A stretch of 64,000 nt of DNA from Gammaproteobacteria bacterium (lineage in GTDB: Bacteria > Pseudomonadota > Gammaproteobacteria > UBA6429 > Thiohalophilaceae): positions 62,001-126,000 of the forward strand of contig JAOUNS010000005.1 in NCBI GenBank assembly GCA_029880855.1, written 5' to 3'. This document shows, in pieces, positions 52,626-61,104 of this stretch (positions are counted from its first letter, which is position 1; each line of letters opens with the position of its first letter). Below the pieces are notes generated by a model. It did not search any database and was not told the origin of the DNA. It saw only the letters and a list, made by a program, of their open reading frames with translations. Made by a program: the position numbers and the translations under genes.

Positions 52626-54413
52626 TTACCCCTTCATCACACCCTGAATGATGTCCCGACTTTTCGCTGTTTCCAGCAGTCTTACCAGAACTGAATAGAG
52701 AATACGTCGCCGGATTGGCTTGCCAACAAAATCATCAAAGCCCGCCTCTGCGTATAAGGCCCGGTCCTCCGGTTGTGTATTGGCAGTGAGGGCAATCACC
52801 GGTGTTCGAATCCCCTGCTTGCGTAATTGCTGCAAGGCGGTAATCCCGTCCATCACCGGCATTTGCATATCCATCAGGATCAGATCCCAGTGTTCTTCCC
52901 GGGCCGCTTCGACTGCCTGTCTGCCATCACCCACCACTCGCACCGACAAACCGGCCTTTTCCAATATGGCCTTGATCAGGATCTGATTGTCAGGGGCATC
53001 TTCAGCGACCAGTACCCGCCCCTGCAACATCACGACAGCATCCAGACTAAAGGGATCGGCGGCGATCTGTTCGGCATCAACAGCGGTCAGCATGCGCGCC
53101 GCCTTGATGCTGCCGGTCGGCAACTCAATCAAAAACCGGCTGCCTTGCCCCGGTTCACTGGTCAACGAGACACGGCCGCCCATCAATTCAACCAGACGTT
53201 TGCTCAATGACAGTCCCAGACCGGTCCCGCCATATTTGCGCGTAATGGAGATATCCGCCTGGATGAAGGGTGCAAAAATGGCCTCCTGTTGGCCGGCTGA
53301 GATACCGATACCGGTATCGTCCACCACGATACACCACTGTTCGGTTTCCGGTGTACAACTGACAGTGAGATGAATTTTACCGTGCTCGGTAAACTTGATG
53401 GCATTGGCCACCAGATTCAGGATCACCTGCTTGACCCGTAAAGGGTCGCCCCACAGCTTTTCCGGCAAGGGCCACAGCAGATCCATTCTAAACTCCAGCC
53501 CTTTGCTTTCAATCTGTTGGCGCACCAGGCTTTCAATATCTTTTAACAGCAACACCGGTGAGAACCGGATACTTTCGACCTGCAATTTGTCTTCATCAAT
53601 CTTGGACTGATCCAGCAATTCATTAATGATGTGCAACAGATAATTACTGTTGCGAATAATGGTTTCCAGATGTACCCGGCGCTGGGCCTCACCAATCCCG
53701 TCTTCATACATGGTTTCACTGAAGCCGATGATGGCAGTCAGCGGCGTGCGGAGTTCGTGACTGATGTTGGCCAAAAAACGACTCTTGGCCCGATCAGCGG
53801 CAAAGGCGGCATCTCGCGCCTTGATGATCTCGCGGGTCTGTTCCTGTAACAGATTGGTCTTGTCATTCAGTTTGCCGAACAGATTACCCAGGATCAATGA
53901 GCCCCATACAGCAGACCAGATCAGAAACAGGCTGAAAACAAACAGTGAGGGACCAAATGATTTGATAAACAACAGTAACAGGTTTTCGCTTTCATGAATC
54001 AAAAACAACTGCTGACCGTTATTGCCAACCGGCAACTTAATCCAGTAATACAGACCGCCATTCAGTTTCTCACTGCCAAACTCCTCTGGTCGACCGGACA
54101 GCGGTTCAAAGGGAAACAGCTGTTCCAGCAGATTTCTGCGCTCGGATATACGGGAATAACTCAGCGGTCCGGCTTTTTTGCTGTAGAGAAATATCACGTA
54201 TTCAACATGATGAATTTCCATCGCATCATGCTGTGATGAGTGGTTGCGCTCAGCCGTGATCATATCCTTGATATGATCAGCAAACTGTCGCAGATGGAAA
54301 TAGTCCTGCTGTCGCGCCGACTCCACGTAGCTGTAATAACTGATGGAGGTAAACACCACCAGCGAGATCAGGACTGTCCCACCCAGGGCATAAAGTATGC
54401 GACCCCGATTCAT
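52626..54413 (-). CDS. Hybrid sensor histidine kinase / response regulator
   Basis: A 595-residue membrane kinase. Two membrane helices (about 8-28 and 150-175) bracket a periplasmic sensor domain of about 120 residues rich in charged residues. Then come the dimerisation domain with the phosphorylated His in ISHELRTPLTAIIGFSE, the catalytic domain (VANAIKFTE, DDTGIGIS, GGTGLGLSLSKRLVELMGG) and a C-terminal receiver (EDAPDNQ, LILMDMQMPVMDG with the phospho-Asp, and Lys in FVGKPIRR). There is no HPt domain. No cognate regulator is nearby. A DUF2892 gene lies upstream on the same strand. Confidence 0.95.
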   Translation of the reverse strand: MNRGRILYALGGTVLISLVVFTSISYYSYVESARQQDYFHLRQFADHIKDMITAERNHSSQHDAMEIHHVEYVIFLYSKKAGPLSYSRISERRNLLEQLFPFEPLSGRPEEFGSEKLNGGLYYWIKLPVGNNGQQLFLIHESENLLLLFIKSFGPSLFVFSLFLIWSAVWGSLILGNLFGKLNDKTNLLQEQTREIIKARDAAFAADRAKSRFLANISHELRTPLTAIIGFSETMYEDGIGEAQRRVHLETIIRNSNYLLHIINELLDQSKIDEDKLQVESIRFSPVLLLKDIESLVRQQIESKGLEFRMDLLWPLPEKLWGDPLRVKQVILNLVANAIKFTEHGKIHLTVSCTPETEQWCIVVDDTGIGISAGQQEAIFAPFIQADISITRKYGGTGLGLSLSKRLVELMGGRVSLTSEPGQGSRFLIELPTGSIKAARMLTAVDAEQIAADPFSLDAVVMLQGRVLVAEDAPDNQILIKAILEKAGLSVRVVGDGRQAVEAAREEHWDLILMDMQMPVMDGITALQQLRKQGIRTPVIALTANTQPEDRALYAEAGFDDFVGKPIRRRILYSVLVRLLETAKSRDIIQGVMKG

Positions 54414-54424
54414 TTGTGCATGCT

Positions 54425-54637
54425 TCAGGTCTTGCGCAGGGTGGTGAAATCGGCAAATGTATAAAATACGCAGTACCCTGTCACACCGGCAAAGAGATTA
54501 ATCCCGCCGAACATCACCAGCATTGCCTTCAGCATAAAACTACTGAGCATGTCGGGGGTGAAAACGATCATATACACCGCCCCGGTTGCCAGTATCAGAC
54601 GCACAATACGATCCAGTAAACACATGTTGTTTTTCAT
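54425..54637 (-). CDS. DUF2892-family small membrane protein
   Basis: A 70-residue protein beginning MKNNMCLLDRIVRLILATGAVYMIVFTP, the hallmark of DUF2892 (the YgaP-type transmembrane region), with two membrane helices and the motif CLLDR. In larger proteins this region follows a rhodanese domain, where it is thought to handle sulfur species; here it stands alone, as is common in sulfur oxidisers. The hybrid kinase gene follows 11 bases downstream, suggesting cotranscription. Confidence 0.85.
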   Translation of the reverse strand: MKNNMCLLDRIVRLILATGAVYMIVFTPDMLSSFMLKAMLVMFGGINLFAGVTGYCVFYTFADFTTLRKT

Positions 54638-54883
54638 GCTCCCTCCAATAAAGAAGCGCTTGAGGTATGAAGCGTAATACCCGAACCTTCTATTTCGGCC
54701 TGAACAGGCGGAGTTTTAGCACTGAATAGTAGAAAGCGGGCAAGTCGTGGACCTGCCTTGCATCACAAAAATTCTATTTTTACTTTAATATCAATAAGAT
54801 AAAAACGTCCTGCAAATAACTTCAGACACTCCGTCTCAATTGGCGCATGCTTTTTGCAGCATGCCTGACTGTTGTTCCCCTCA

Positions 54884-56392
54884 TTAATCCCGGAATGTGG
54901 CAAAACCATCATCCGTGCCCTGTTTTGAGGCACGGTGTTTACGGTACAGGAAAGCGGGCCGATGCTGTGCCGGATTGCGCCACCACTGATAAATTCTGGT
55001 ATACAGATCCTGATCCACTTCCGGGGTAATCGCCTGACGAAACCGAAACCAGCAGTCCTCCCGGATCAAGAAGTAATCGGCGTGGCCGGTGGTTTTGATC
55101 CGGTCGCTTTGCCAGCTGCACTCTTTCGGCAGGTAATAACCCAACTCATCCGCCGTGATACGATAGCTCAGCCGCCAGATACGGGTCTTGTCCCAGTGCT
55201 CTTCCGGCTCATAGTGAAAAGACTCTTTATGGGTTTTGAATTTGTAATAAAAATTCAGGCCGCGATGAGCAATCAGCATGGGGATATCATATGTGCCAAT
55301 CTGTTTGGTCACTGTATCGTAGGCCCGGTTGTCCGGATCGAGATGGGCGGGGTGGCTGTAATCCGTGCGCAATGGCACAGCAACCATCAGCGCTGCAAAC
55401 AGCAAGCCATAACCCTGCCATGGTTTGAGTTTGTTATCGAACTGCGGTGTCGGCAACACATAGACCATGGCCAGGATAAACAACAACGGCAATAGGATGG
55501 CATAACGCTCACCGACACCGAATACTTCCAGACTGGAAAAGGGCACAAAGCCGGGCAGGATCAGGGCAATCACCACCGCGATGCTCCAATCCAATCCATC
55601 TTGTCGGATACGCCAAACCATCACCCACACCAGCGCGAGCAACAACAGCACCAGTTCCAGCTTGATCACCAGGGGCAGGGCATCGCGTCCCAGCAGGGTC
55701 ACGATCCCTGGTGACAGGTCAGCCAAGCCTCCAAGTCGATCCAGATCCAGCAGACCCAACCGATCTGACAAACGCGTATAGAGCAAACCGGCGGCAAGGA
55801 ACGCGACCAGTAACAGTCCCAATCCTTGTTTGGAAAAGATGAGCCGGTGGTAATTTTGTAATAACAGGATGGCGACAAGCAAACCGGCAATGGGCAGTGC
55901 GGCCTTGTGCAGCACCACAGCAAGAAACAGGGGGATCACGGCGTACAGATTGCGCGGTGCCGGCAATTGCATGAGGAACAGGGCAGGCGGCAAACAGAGC
56001 AAAAAGAGAAACAGCTTGGGAAACTCAATCGCCACGAACAAAACAGACGGTGATAACAACAACCAGACAGTCACCACTGTCATGGGCAACACACCACGTT
56101 GTTTGGCAAACAGCAGGGTCAACAATGCCAACATAGCCTGCGCAAAGGTGATCCAGACATGCAGGGCCGTCCCTGTGCGCAGCCCTGTCTTTTGCAAGCT
56201 GCCGACCAGACGATGAATGATGGAACTGTCCGGTATCTTCACCTCACCGGTGGTGGCCCAGTAATCGGCCTGCAGAGCATAATAATAGGCGTCGGGGCCT
56301 TTGAGGAATTCCCCTTTATTGAGTTGCAGGAAGAGTGTGAGACTGAAAAGCAGGCTTGCGATCAGGCAAGCCTGCGTCATCTTTTGTATCAT
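54884..56392 (-). CDS. Polytopic membrane protein, GT-C glycosyltransferase-like
   Basis: From ATG 56392 (MIQKMTQACLIAS) a 502-residue protein with about ten membrane helices (to about residue 350) and a C-terminal soluble region of about 130 residues. An acidic early loop (FLKGPDAYYYALQADYWATTGEVKIPDSS) has the Asp/Tyr pattern of GT-C glycosyltransferases, which use polyprenyl-phosphate sugars. The C-terminal region (EEHWDKTRIWRLSYRITADELGYYLPKECSW) has no motif I recognise. It begins 8 bases after the glycan-binding-like gene, so it is the last gene of that operon. Glycosyltransferase function is inferred only. Confidence 0.6.
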   Translation of the reverse strand: MIQKMTQACLIASLLFSLTLFLQLNKGEFLKGPDAYYYALQADYWATTGEVKIPDSSIIHRLVGSLQKTGLRTGTALHVWITFAQAMLALLTLLFAKQRGVLPMTVVTVWLLLSPSVLFVAIEFPKLFLFLLCLPPALFLMQLPAPRNLYAVIPLFLAVVLHKAALPIAGLLVAILLLQNYHRLIFSKQGLGLLLVAFLAAGLLYTRLSDRLGLLDLDRLGGLADLSPGIVTLLGRDALPLVIKLELVLLLLALVWVMVWRIRQDGLDWSIAVVIALILPGFVPFSSLEVFGVGERYAILLPLLFILAMVYVLPTPQFDNKLKPWQGYGLLFAALMVAVPLRTDYSHPAHLDPDNRAYDTVTKQIGTYDIPMLIAHRGLNFYYKFKTHKESFHYEPEEHWDKTRIWRLSYRITADELGYYLPKECSWQSDRIKTTGHADYFLIREDCWFRFRQAITPEVDQDLYTRIYQWWRNPAQHRPAFLYRKHRASKQGTDDGFATFRD

Positions 56393-56400
56393 CGACGCGT

Positions 56401-58035
56401 TTAACAACCCAGCGCACACATCTCGACGTTGGCCACCGGCAGCACCACATCAGTCAGGACCGATGATTTGATATAATAAGGATTGGCTTTCTGCAGTAAT
56501 TCAGCCAAGGCTGACAGCAGTTCCTGTCTGGATTCGCCCATTAATGGCATACTGTTGGTAATACCATACATCCAGTTGTTTTTGCCCTGTTTCCAGCCCC
56601 GGCTCTTGATGAGATATTCATGCAGGCTGTCTTTTTCCTTGTTTGATAATTCGTTATAACGCCGTATATCCAGATAACTTTGAAAGATGGATGGTCTGGT
56701 TACAGCCTTTTCCTCTTCGTCCCGCAAGTAATCCGAGTTCTTCAATTCCGAGGTATATCGCTTGCCGAAAATCCGAATACGTCCGCTCTCCAGCGCCCAG
56801 TTCCCTTCCAGAATATTGGCGGAAACACTGCCATCATTGCTTTGCCCATAGGCGAAATCCTGATAGATCACGAAGGAGCCGTTGCTGCGCAAACGTATCC
56901 GCCGGTTAAAACACTTGCTCGAACATTCATTTTTCTCAACATTAATCTCTTGTAAAAAACTGCTCCAGGCACGATCCGTAAAATCCTTGAGGCTGGAAGG
57001 TAACTCGACTGCAGTTCGTTGCATATCGGGTTGAATAATTCTGCGTCGATCATCCAACAGGCGCAATTCGGAGATCAGCACATCCTTGTATTTTGTACCG
57101 GAGTAAATACCCGTGATGGTAAATTTCAGTTTGTTAACATTCTTAAATTCCTTCAGCATGGGGAGATGCTGCATACCCTCCACATCCACCACACCGATTT
57201 TCTCCTTGTTCCCTTTATCATCCTCCATCATCATTACTTTTACCCGGCCATTTTTTTTGTAGTGTTCAACGGAACGCTGATAACCGTTCCACACCAATAG
57301 TCCGGAGATATTTGTCGGTTGATCAAAATTGATTTCAAACGATTCACCCACCCCGTCATTCTTCTTGCCGTTGGTGGACCAGGCAAAGTCATAGCGGGAA
57401 TCAAACAGATTGGCCGGCTGATAGGCGGTGGTCGGTTCCAGGATAGAAGTCGCGGTTATCTTTGCCGTGGTAATAATTGGTAATACCGGCATTACCCTTA
57501 CCGATGGTGTCTTGGGCGGATTCCTGCCGGGATTGGTATATAATTTTATGGCGGTAATAACGGGTTTTTCCCTGACGGTTTGATAACCCTTGTCTATTTT
57601 TATAAATATTGAGCGGGTAGCGGTGTTTAATGAAAACTGCGGGTCTTCTATTTGACCAGTCGTGATATAGGTTTCATATTTCTCATTAATATCTCGAGAG
57701 CTTCTTATGTGATATGTGCCTCCACCCGGCGGGGTGGTTTTTCCATTCAGATATAACTGAAAATAATAATCCTGCCTTCTACCGGATTTTTTTACGATAA
57801 TTTCAATCATGTGCAAATCGATCGCTGTATCGAACTGGAAGTACAACCCCTCATCCACCCCCTCATCCTTTGAACCGGGACTCCACTCGCCCTTGCAGTT
57901 GTCATCCAGCAGGCAGGTGACATCGGCTGAACCGGGGGCGCTGCTGGTGGCGCTGGCAGCCAGCAGTTTGACTTCTTCGGCGGTGACTGTACCGGCCAGG
58001 ACGAACAGGCTCAGTCCAAAGAGGCAATATTTCAT
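56401..58035 (-). CDS. Secreted discoidin-like / NADase-type glycan-binding domain protein
   Basis: A 544-residue protein with a signal peptide (SLFVLAGTVTA-E). Two related beta-sandwich domains follow: first about 22-170 (LLAASATSSAPGSADVTCLLDDNCKGEWSPG...LYFQFDTAIDLHMIEII), second about 190-335 (ATSILEPTTAYQPANLFDSRYDFAWSTNGKKNDGVGESFEINFDQPTNISGLLVWNGYQRS...ISELRLLD), whose pattern is that of NADase-type glycan-binding domains. A C-terminal domain (RIRLRSNGSFVIYQDFAYGQ...LEGNWALESGRIRIFGKRY) completes it. Likely periplasmic glycan binding. Its start overlaps the vanW-like gene by 4 bases (ATGA), so translation is coupled. Confidence 0.75.
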   Translation of the reverse strand: MKYCLFGLSLFVLAGTVTAEEVKLLAASATSSAPGSADVTCLLDDNCKGEWSPGSKDEGVDEGLYFQFDTAIDLHMIEIIVKKSGRRQDYYFQLYLNGKTTPPGGGTYHIRSSRDINEKYETYITTGQIEDPQFSLNTATRSIFIKIDKGYQTVREKPVITAIKLYTNPGRNPPKTPSVRVMPVLPIITTAKITATSILEPTTAYQPANLFDSRYDFAWSTNGKKNDGVGESFEINFDQPTNISGLLVWNGYQRSVEHYKKNGRVKVMMMEDDKGNKEKIGVVDVEGMQHLPMLKEFKNVNKLKFTITGIYSGTKYKDVLISELRLLDDRRRIIQPDMQRTAVELPSSLKDFTDRAWSSFLQEINVEKNECSSKCFNRRIRLRSNGSFVIYQDFAYGQSNDGSVSANILEGNWALESGRIRIFGKRYTSELKNSDYLRDEEEKAVTRPSIFQSYLDIRRYNELSNKEKDSLHEYLIKSRGWKQGKNNWMYGITNSMPLMGESRQELLSALAELLQKANPYYIKSSVLTDVVLPVANVEMCALGC

Positions 58036-58826
58036 ATCTGCACCTCATCCAGACTGTATTGGCAACGACAATAATTATCAGAGATCAGTTTTTCCTCACG
58101 GGTCCCGCTTTGCCGGCTCTCCCGAAGCTGATAGATCCGGTTGCGTCGATAGAGTTGTCCATCCACAGTCTCAAAGCCATGGTCGCGTTCGATGACTGTA
58201 TAGTGATGCTGCTGCGGTTCTGCCGCATACAGTCCTCCGCACAAGCGGTTTTCATCCAGGGTGAATAACAACTGGTAGGTATTATCTGTCGTGTTGTGCA
58301 GACGCAGGTCCTTGTAGTTGTAGACTATGGTCGCACCGCCGGCAAAGGGTACCGTGCGATTGTCATCTGGAAAGATATCAAAACTGTGGCGATGGCGCTC
58401 GGTGACAGTCAGATCGCTGTGCAGGGCCAGCCAGTGGATCATATTGGCCAATTGGCACAGGCCGCCGCCGATCCCCTCCGCCGGTCTGCCCCGTTCGATC
58501 ACCAGTCCCGGCAGATAACCCTTTTGCGCGGTCGGTCTGCCGGTTAAATGCCAAAAGGAAAATACACTGTCCGGTTCGATCAGGATGCCATTGATCTTTT
58601 CCAGCGCCAGCCGCAGATTGGTGATCTTGTTGACGAATAATTCGCGCCGCACGCCGGCAAAGTTGCGAAAGATCGGTGAATCGGTCTGGTTGATGGTCTG
58701 TGCCAGCGGCGTCAGCTGAAGGACATGGGCAAACTCACCGGCATGTACCAGATCCTGCATGGCACGCAGTGCCTTGCGACCATTATAGGAAAGAAAATAA
58801 CGCAGCGGATGTGTAGGCCCGAACAT
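58032..58826 (-). CDS. VanW-like protein
   Basis: A 264-residue protein carrying the VanW core: RRELFVNKITNLRLALEKINGILIEPDSVFSFWHLTGRPTAQKGYLPGLVIERGRPAEGIGGGLCQLANMIHWLALHSDLTVTERHRHSFD. VanW is an accessory protein of glycopeptide-resistance and cell-wall clusters with unknown activity. There is no signal peptide (starts MFGPTHPLRYF), so it is predicted cytoplasmic or exported by other means. It lies 21 bases after the VanX-like gene and overlaps the next gene by 4 bases. Confidence 0.9.
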   Translation of the reverse strand: MFGPTHPLRYFLSYNGRKALRAMQDLVHAGEFAHVLQLTPLAQTINQTDSPIFRNFAGVRRELFVNKITNLRLALEKINGILIEPDSVFSFWHLTGRPTAQKGYLPGLVIERGRPAEGIGGGLCQLANMIHWLALHSDLTVTERHRHSFDIFPDDNRTVPFAGGATIVYNYKDLRLHNTTDNTYQLLFTLDENRLCGGLYAAEPQQHHYTVIERDHGFETVDGQLYRRNRIYQLRESRQSGTREEKLISDNYCRCQYSLDEVQI

Positions 58827-58847
58827 AGCCGACTCCCTTGTTTATAG

Positions 58848-59618
58848 TTACTCAATCACGAAGTTGTGAAATGACTTTTTGCCGGTCTTGCCCTTGTAGG
58901 TGAAATGCCACCACTCTTTCTTATAGTTTTTAAACCCGGCCTTTTCCAGCACTTCTCGTAATAAAAGCCGGTTTTTCATCTGCGCATCCCCGACGCGCGG
59001 GTCTTCGGTGTTGGATAAAGTGTCAAAACAGTCATAACCGCTGCCCATGTCCAGGCTGTTATCTCCATAGCGCAACGCATGGTCTGCCGTGCATGACTGT
59101 TGTGCCACAATATCCACCGCCGGTTGAGCCGCAACAGGCAGCGCTGTGATGGTGACATCGATGGAATCACCCCGGCTGTGACCGGAACGTTTGGCGATAT
59201 AACCCAGTTTCACCAGATCGGCCTTGGCGATATGGGGATAAAAGCTCCGTTGCATGGACTGTTCGGACACATCATTCGCCCATCGCATAAAGGCATCCAC
59301 CGCCATCTGTGGGCGGTAACAGTCATACAACTTCAGACTCAGGTTACGCTGCCGTAGTTGTAGTTGTACTCTGTGCAAGGCCTCAGCCGCTTCCCGCATC
59401 AGGTAACATTTATTAGCTGCATAACCCGGTACCGGCTTGCCGGTGAAGTTGAACGATCCGGCGTAGCGCATCTCGATAAATATAGTATTATCCAGCTCTG
59501 CCAATGAAACAAAACCGGCGGGGATATCAGCAGCAATCACCGGCTGTGATATTAATAAAAATAACAGCAAGGGCGGTATCTGCCGTGCAAAAGATAGTAT
59601 CATGCTATGCGGTCTCAT
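58848..59618 (-). CDS. VanX/DdpX-family D-Ala-D-Ala dipeptidase, exported
   Basis: A 256-residue zinc peptidase of the M15D family. Motifs: LYDCYRPQMAVDAFMRW (Arg of the substrate pocket), SGHSRGDSIDV (His and Asp metal ligands), and EWWHFTYK (catalytic Glu and last His ligand). VanX in resistance operons hydrolyses D-Ala-D-Ala in the cytoplasm; this one has a signal peptide (LLFLLISQPVIAA-D), so it acts in the periplasm and may trim free dipeptide or crosslinks. It leads a four-gene operon. ATG 59603 is a second start option. Confidence 0.9.
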   Translation of the reverse strand: MRPHSMILSFARQIPPLLLFLLISQPVIAADIPAGFVSLAELDNTIFIEMRYAGSFNFTGKPVPGYAANKCYLMREAAEALHRVQLQLRQRNLSLKLYDCYRPQMAVDAFMRWANDVSEQSMQRSFYPHIAKADLVKLGYIAKRSGHSRGDSIDVTITALPVAAQPAVDIVAQQSCTADHALRYGDNSLDMGSGYDCFDTLSNTEDPRVGDAQMKNRLLLREVLEKAGFKNYKKEWWHFTYKGKTGKKSFHNFVIE

Positions 59619-59755
59619 CCGGGTTCACGCGGCAAGGAACAAACCCTGACTATTGCATATGCAACAGCATTGTCAAGTATACCGGTCAGTGTTGAACAGA
59701 TAACAACCAAACTACAGACTAAATAGCGTTCTTTCTACTACATCAAAAAAACAAC

Positions 59756-60376
59756 ATGGACAATTCATTACGTATCGCCGCCTGGAAGACCTTTGCCTAC
59801 TGGTCCGTCTGGGTCGGGATAGCTTTTTTCGCTGTCTACCCCACCTGCAACTGGCTGGGCGCACAGCGCAGCGTCACCCATGCACTCTACTTTGAAGCAG
59901 AACTGGCCTTGCCCTTCGTGCCGGTTTTTTTCTGGGGCTATGTCTCCATGTATGTGTTGTTTTTCACACCGCCGTTTTTTCTGTCCAGCGCACAACTCAC
60001 GCGACTGGGCAAGACAGTGATCAGCGCCACCCTGCTGTCGGGCTTGATCTATATCCTCATCCCGACCCAACTGGGCTATGCACGTATTGTCCCTGCCGAT
60101 CCGTTTTATGCCGGGCTCTATGCAGGCATGTTTGATCTCGATCTGCCGCATAATATGGTGCCGTCACTGCATGTGGTGTACAGCACGATTATCATTCTCG
60201 CCATACTGGAAAACATGCACACATGGTATGGCAAAGCATTTTTTTGGGGCTGGTTAATCCTGCTCTGTCTATCTACACTATTAGTACACCAGCATCATTT
60301 GCTTGACGTCGCCAGTGGAATCCTTGTCGCGGTTCTCATACGAAAATACTATGGAATAGGGGAGAGTCATGTTTAA
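59756..60376 (+). CDS. PAP2-superfamily membrane phosphatase
   Basis: A 206-residue polytopic membrane protein with six hydrophobic helices. It has the PAP2-like pair of motifs NMVPSLHVVYS (PSxH) and LLVHQHHLLDVASG (with His and Asp), the C-terminal halves of the lipid-phosphatase site; the first KX6RP motif is not clear. Family members dephosphorylate or transfer phospho-lipid head groups. It overlaps the following gene by 8 bases and is divergent from the VanX-like operon. Confidence 0.83.
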   Translation: MDNSLRIAAWKTFAYWSVWVGIAFFAVYPTCNWLGAQRSVTHALYFEAELALPFVPVFFWGYVSMYVLFFTPPFFLSSAQLTRLGKTVISATLLSGLIYILIPTQLGYARIVPADPFYAGLYAGMFDLDLPHNMVPSLHVVYSTIIILAILENMHTWYGKAFFWGWLILLCLSTLLVHQHHLLDVASGILVAVLIRKYYGIGESHV

Positions 60377-60959
60377 AAAAATAATATTAGTGATGTTTTT
60401 ATGCACGGGTTTGGCAGGTTATGTCTCGGCAGAAGAGGATCATGCCATCCATGAAGAACTGCGAGCGCTGTTGCAGGGCATACAAAAGGCGGTGAACGAG
60501 GAACGCTATGGCGATCTGGCGCCCTATTTCCATGCCAACATGCGTGTCACCACCATCAATCAGGAGGTCATCGCCAAACCCGAAGAGATCAAGGATTACT
60601 TCAATCGCTGGTTCGGTCCGGGCGGTTTCCTGAAGAAAGTGGAGATGAAACTGACCGCCGACGCGGTCACTGAACTGTATGCCAACAAGACCATGGGCAT
60701 CGTGCGCGGCAAGGGTGCCGAGGATTATATCCTGTCCGACAAACGCAAATACGCCATGCAAACCCGCTGGACCGCCACGGTGATCAAGGACAGCGATGGC
60801 AAGTGGCGCATTCTCTCCCTGCATATCGGCACCAACTTCCTGGATAATCCCATCCTGGCCGAGGCCGGTTCAGTGGCAAAATATTTCGGGCTTGGCGGCT
60901 TGCTGGTCGGACTGGTGTTGATGTTTATCATCGGCAAGGTACGCGGTAAAAAAGGCTGA
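60369..60959 (+). CDS. NTF2-like secreted protein with C-terminal membrane helix
   Basis: A 196-residue protein: signal peptide (LVMFLCTGLAGYVSA-E), an NTF2/SnoaL-like cone domain (about 25-155: EELRALLQGIQKAVNEERYGDLAPYFHANMRVTTINQEV, then RWTATVIKDSDGKWRILSLHIGTNFLDN), and a C-terminal membrane helix (FGLGGLLVGLVLMFIIG) with a basic tail. Function unknown. It starts inside the PAP2 gene (8-base overlap), so translation is coupled. A MITE-like element follows directly after its stop. Confidence 0.72.
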   Translation: MFKKIILVMFLCTGLAGYVSAEEDHAIHEELRALLQGIQKAVNEERYGDLAPYFHANMRVTTINQEVIAKPEEIKDYFNRWFGPGGFLKKVEMKLTADAVTELYANKTMGIVRGKGAEDYILSDKRKYAMQTRWTATVIKDSDGKWRILSLHIGTNFLDNPILAEAGSVAKYFGLGGLLVGLVLMFIIGKVRGKKG

Positions 60960-60960
60960 C

Positions 60961-61103
60961 TAGAAGCGGTCTCAAAATGTCGCGAGCGCAGGTGATGCAA
61001 GGTAAATTGAACGAAAAAGCGGAGTTTACACGGAGTAAATGAGCATTTTGAGTTCAATTTTAACGCCGCAGGACCAAGCGCAGTAATTTTGAGACCGCTT
61101 CTA
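60961..61103. mobile_element. MITE-like element with perfect 18-bp terminal inverted repeats
   Basis: TAGAAGCGGTCTCAAAAT at 60961-60978 is exactly mirrored by ATTTTGAGACCGCTTCTA at 61086-61103. The 143-bp element carries internal complementary segments (TAAATTGAAC against GTTCAATTTTA) and no coding capacity, so it can fold into a long imperfect hairpin. The outer TA on each side may be a TA target-site duplication, as left by IS630/mariner-type transposases. It fills the gap between the convergent NTF2-like and desaturase genes, abutting both stop codons. Confidence 0.7.
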
Positions 61104-61104
61104 A

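Noticed and set aside
54884-59618. Vancomycin-resistance cluster
   Set aside because: VanX- and VanW-like genes are present, but no D-lactate dehydrogenase, D-Ala-D-Lac ligase or VanRS pair is nearby, and Gram-negatives are naturally shielded by the outer membrane.
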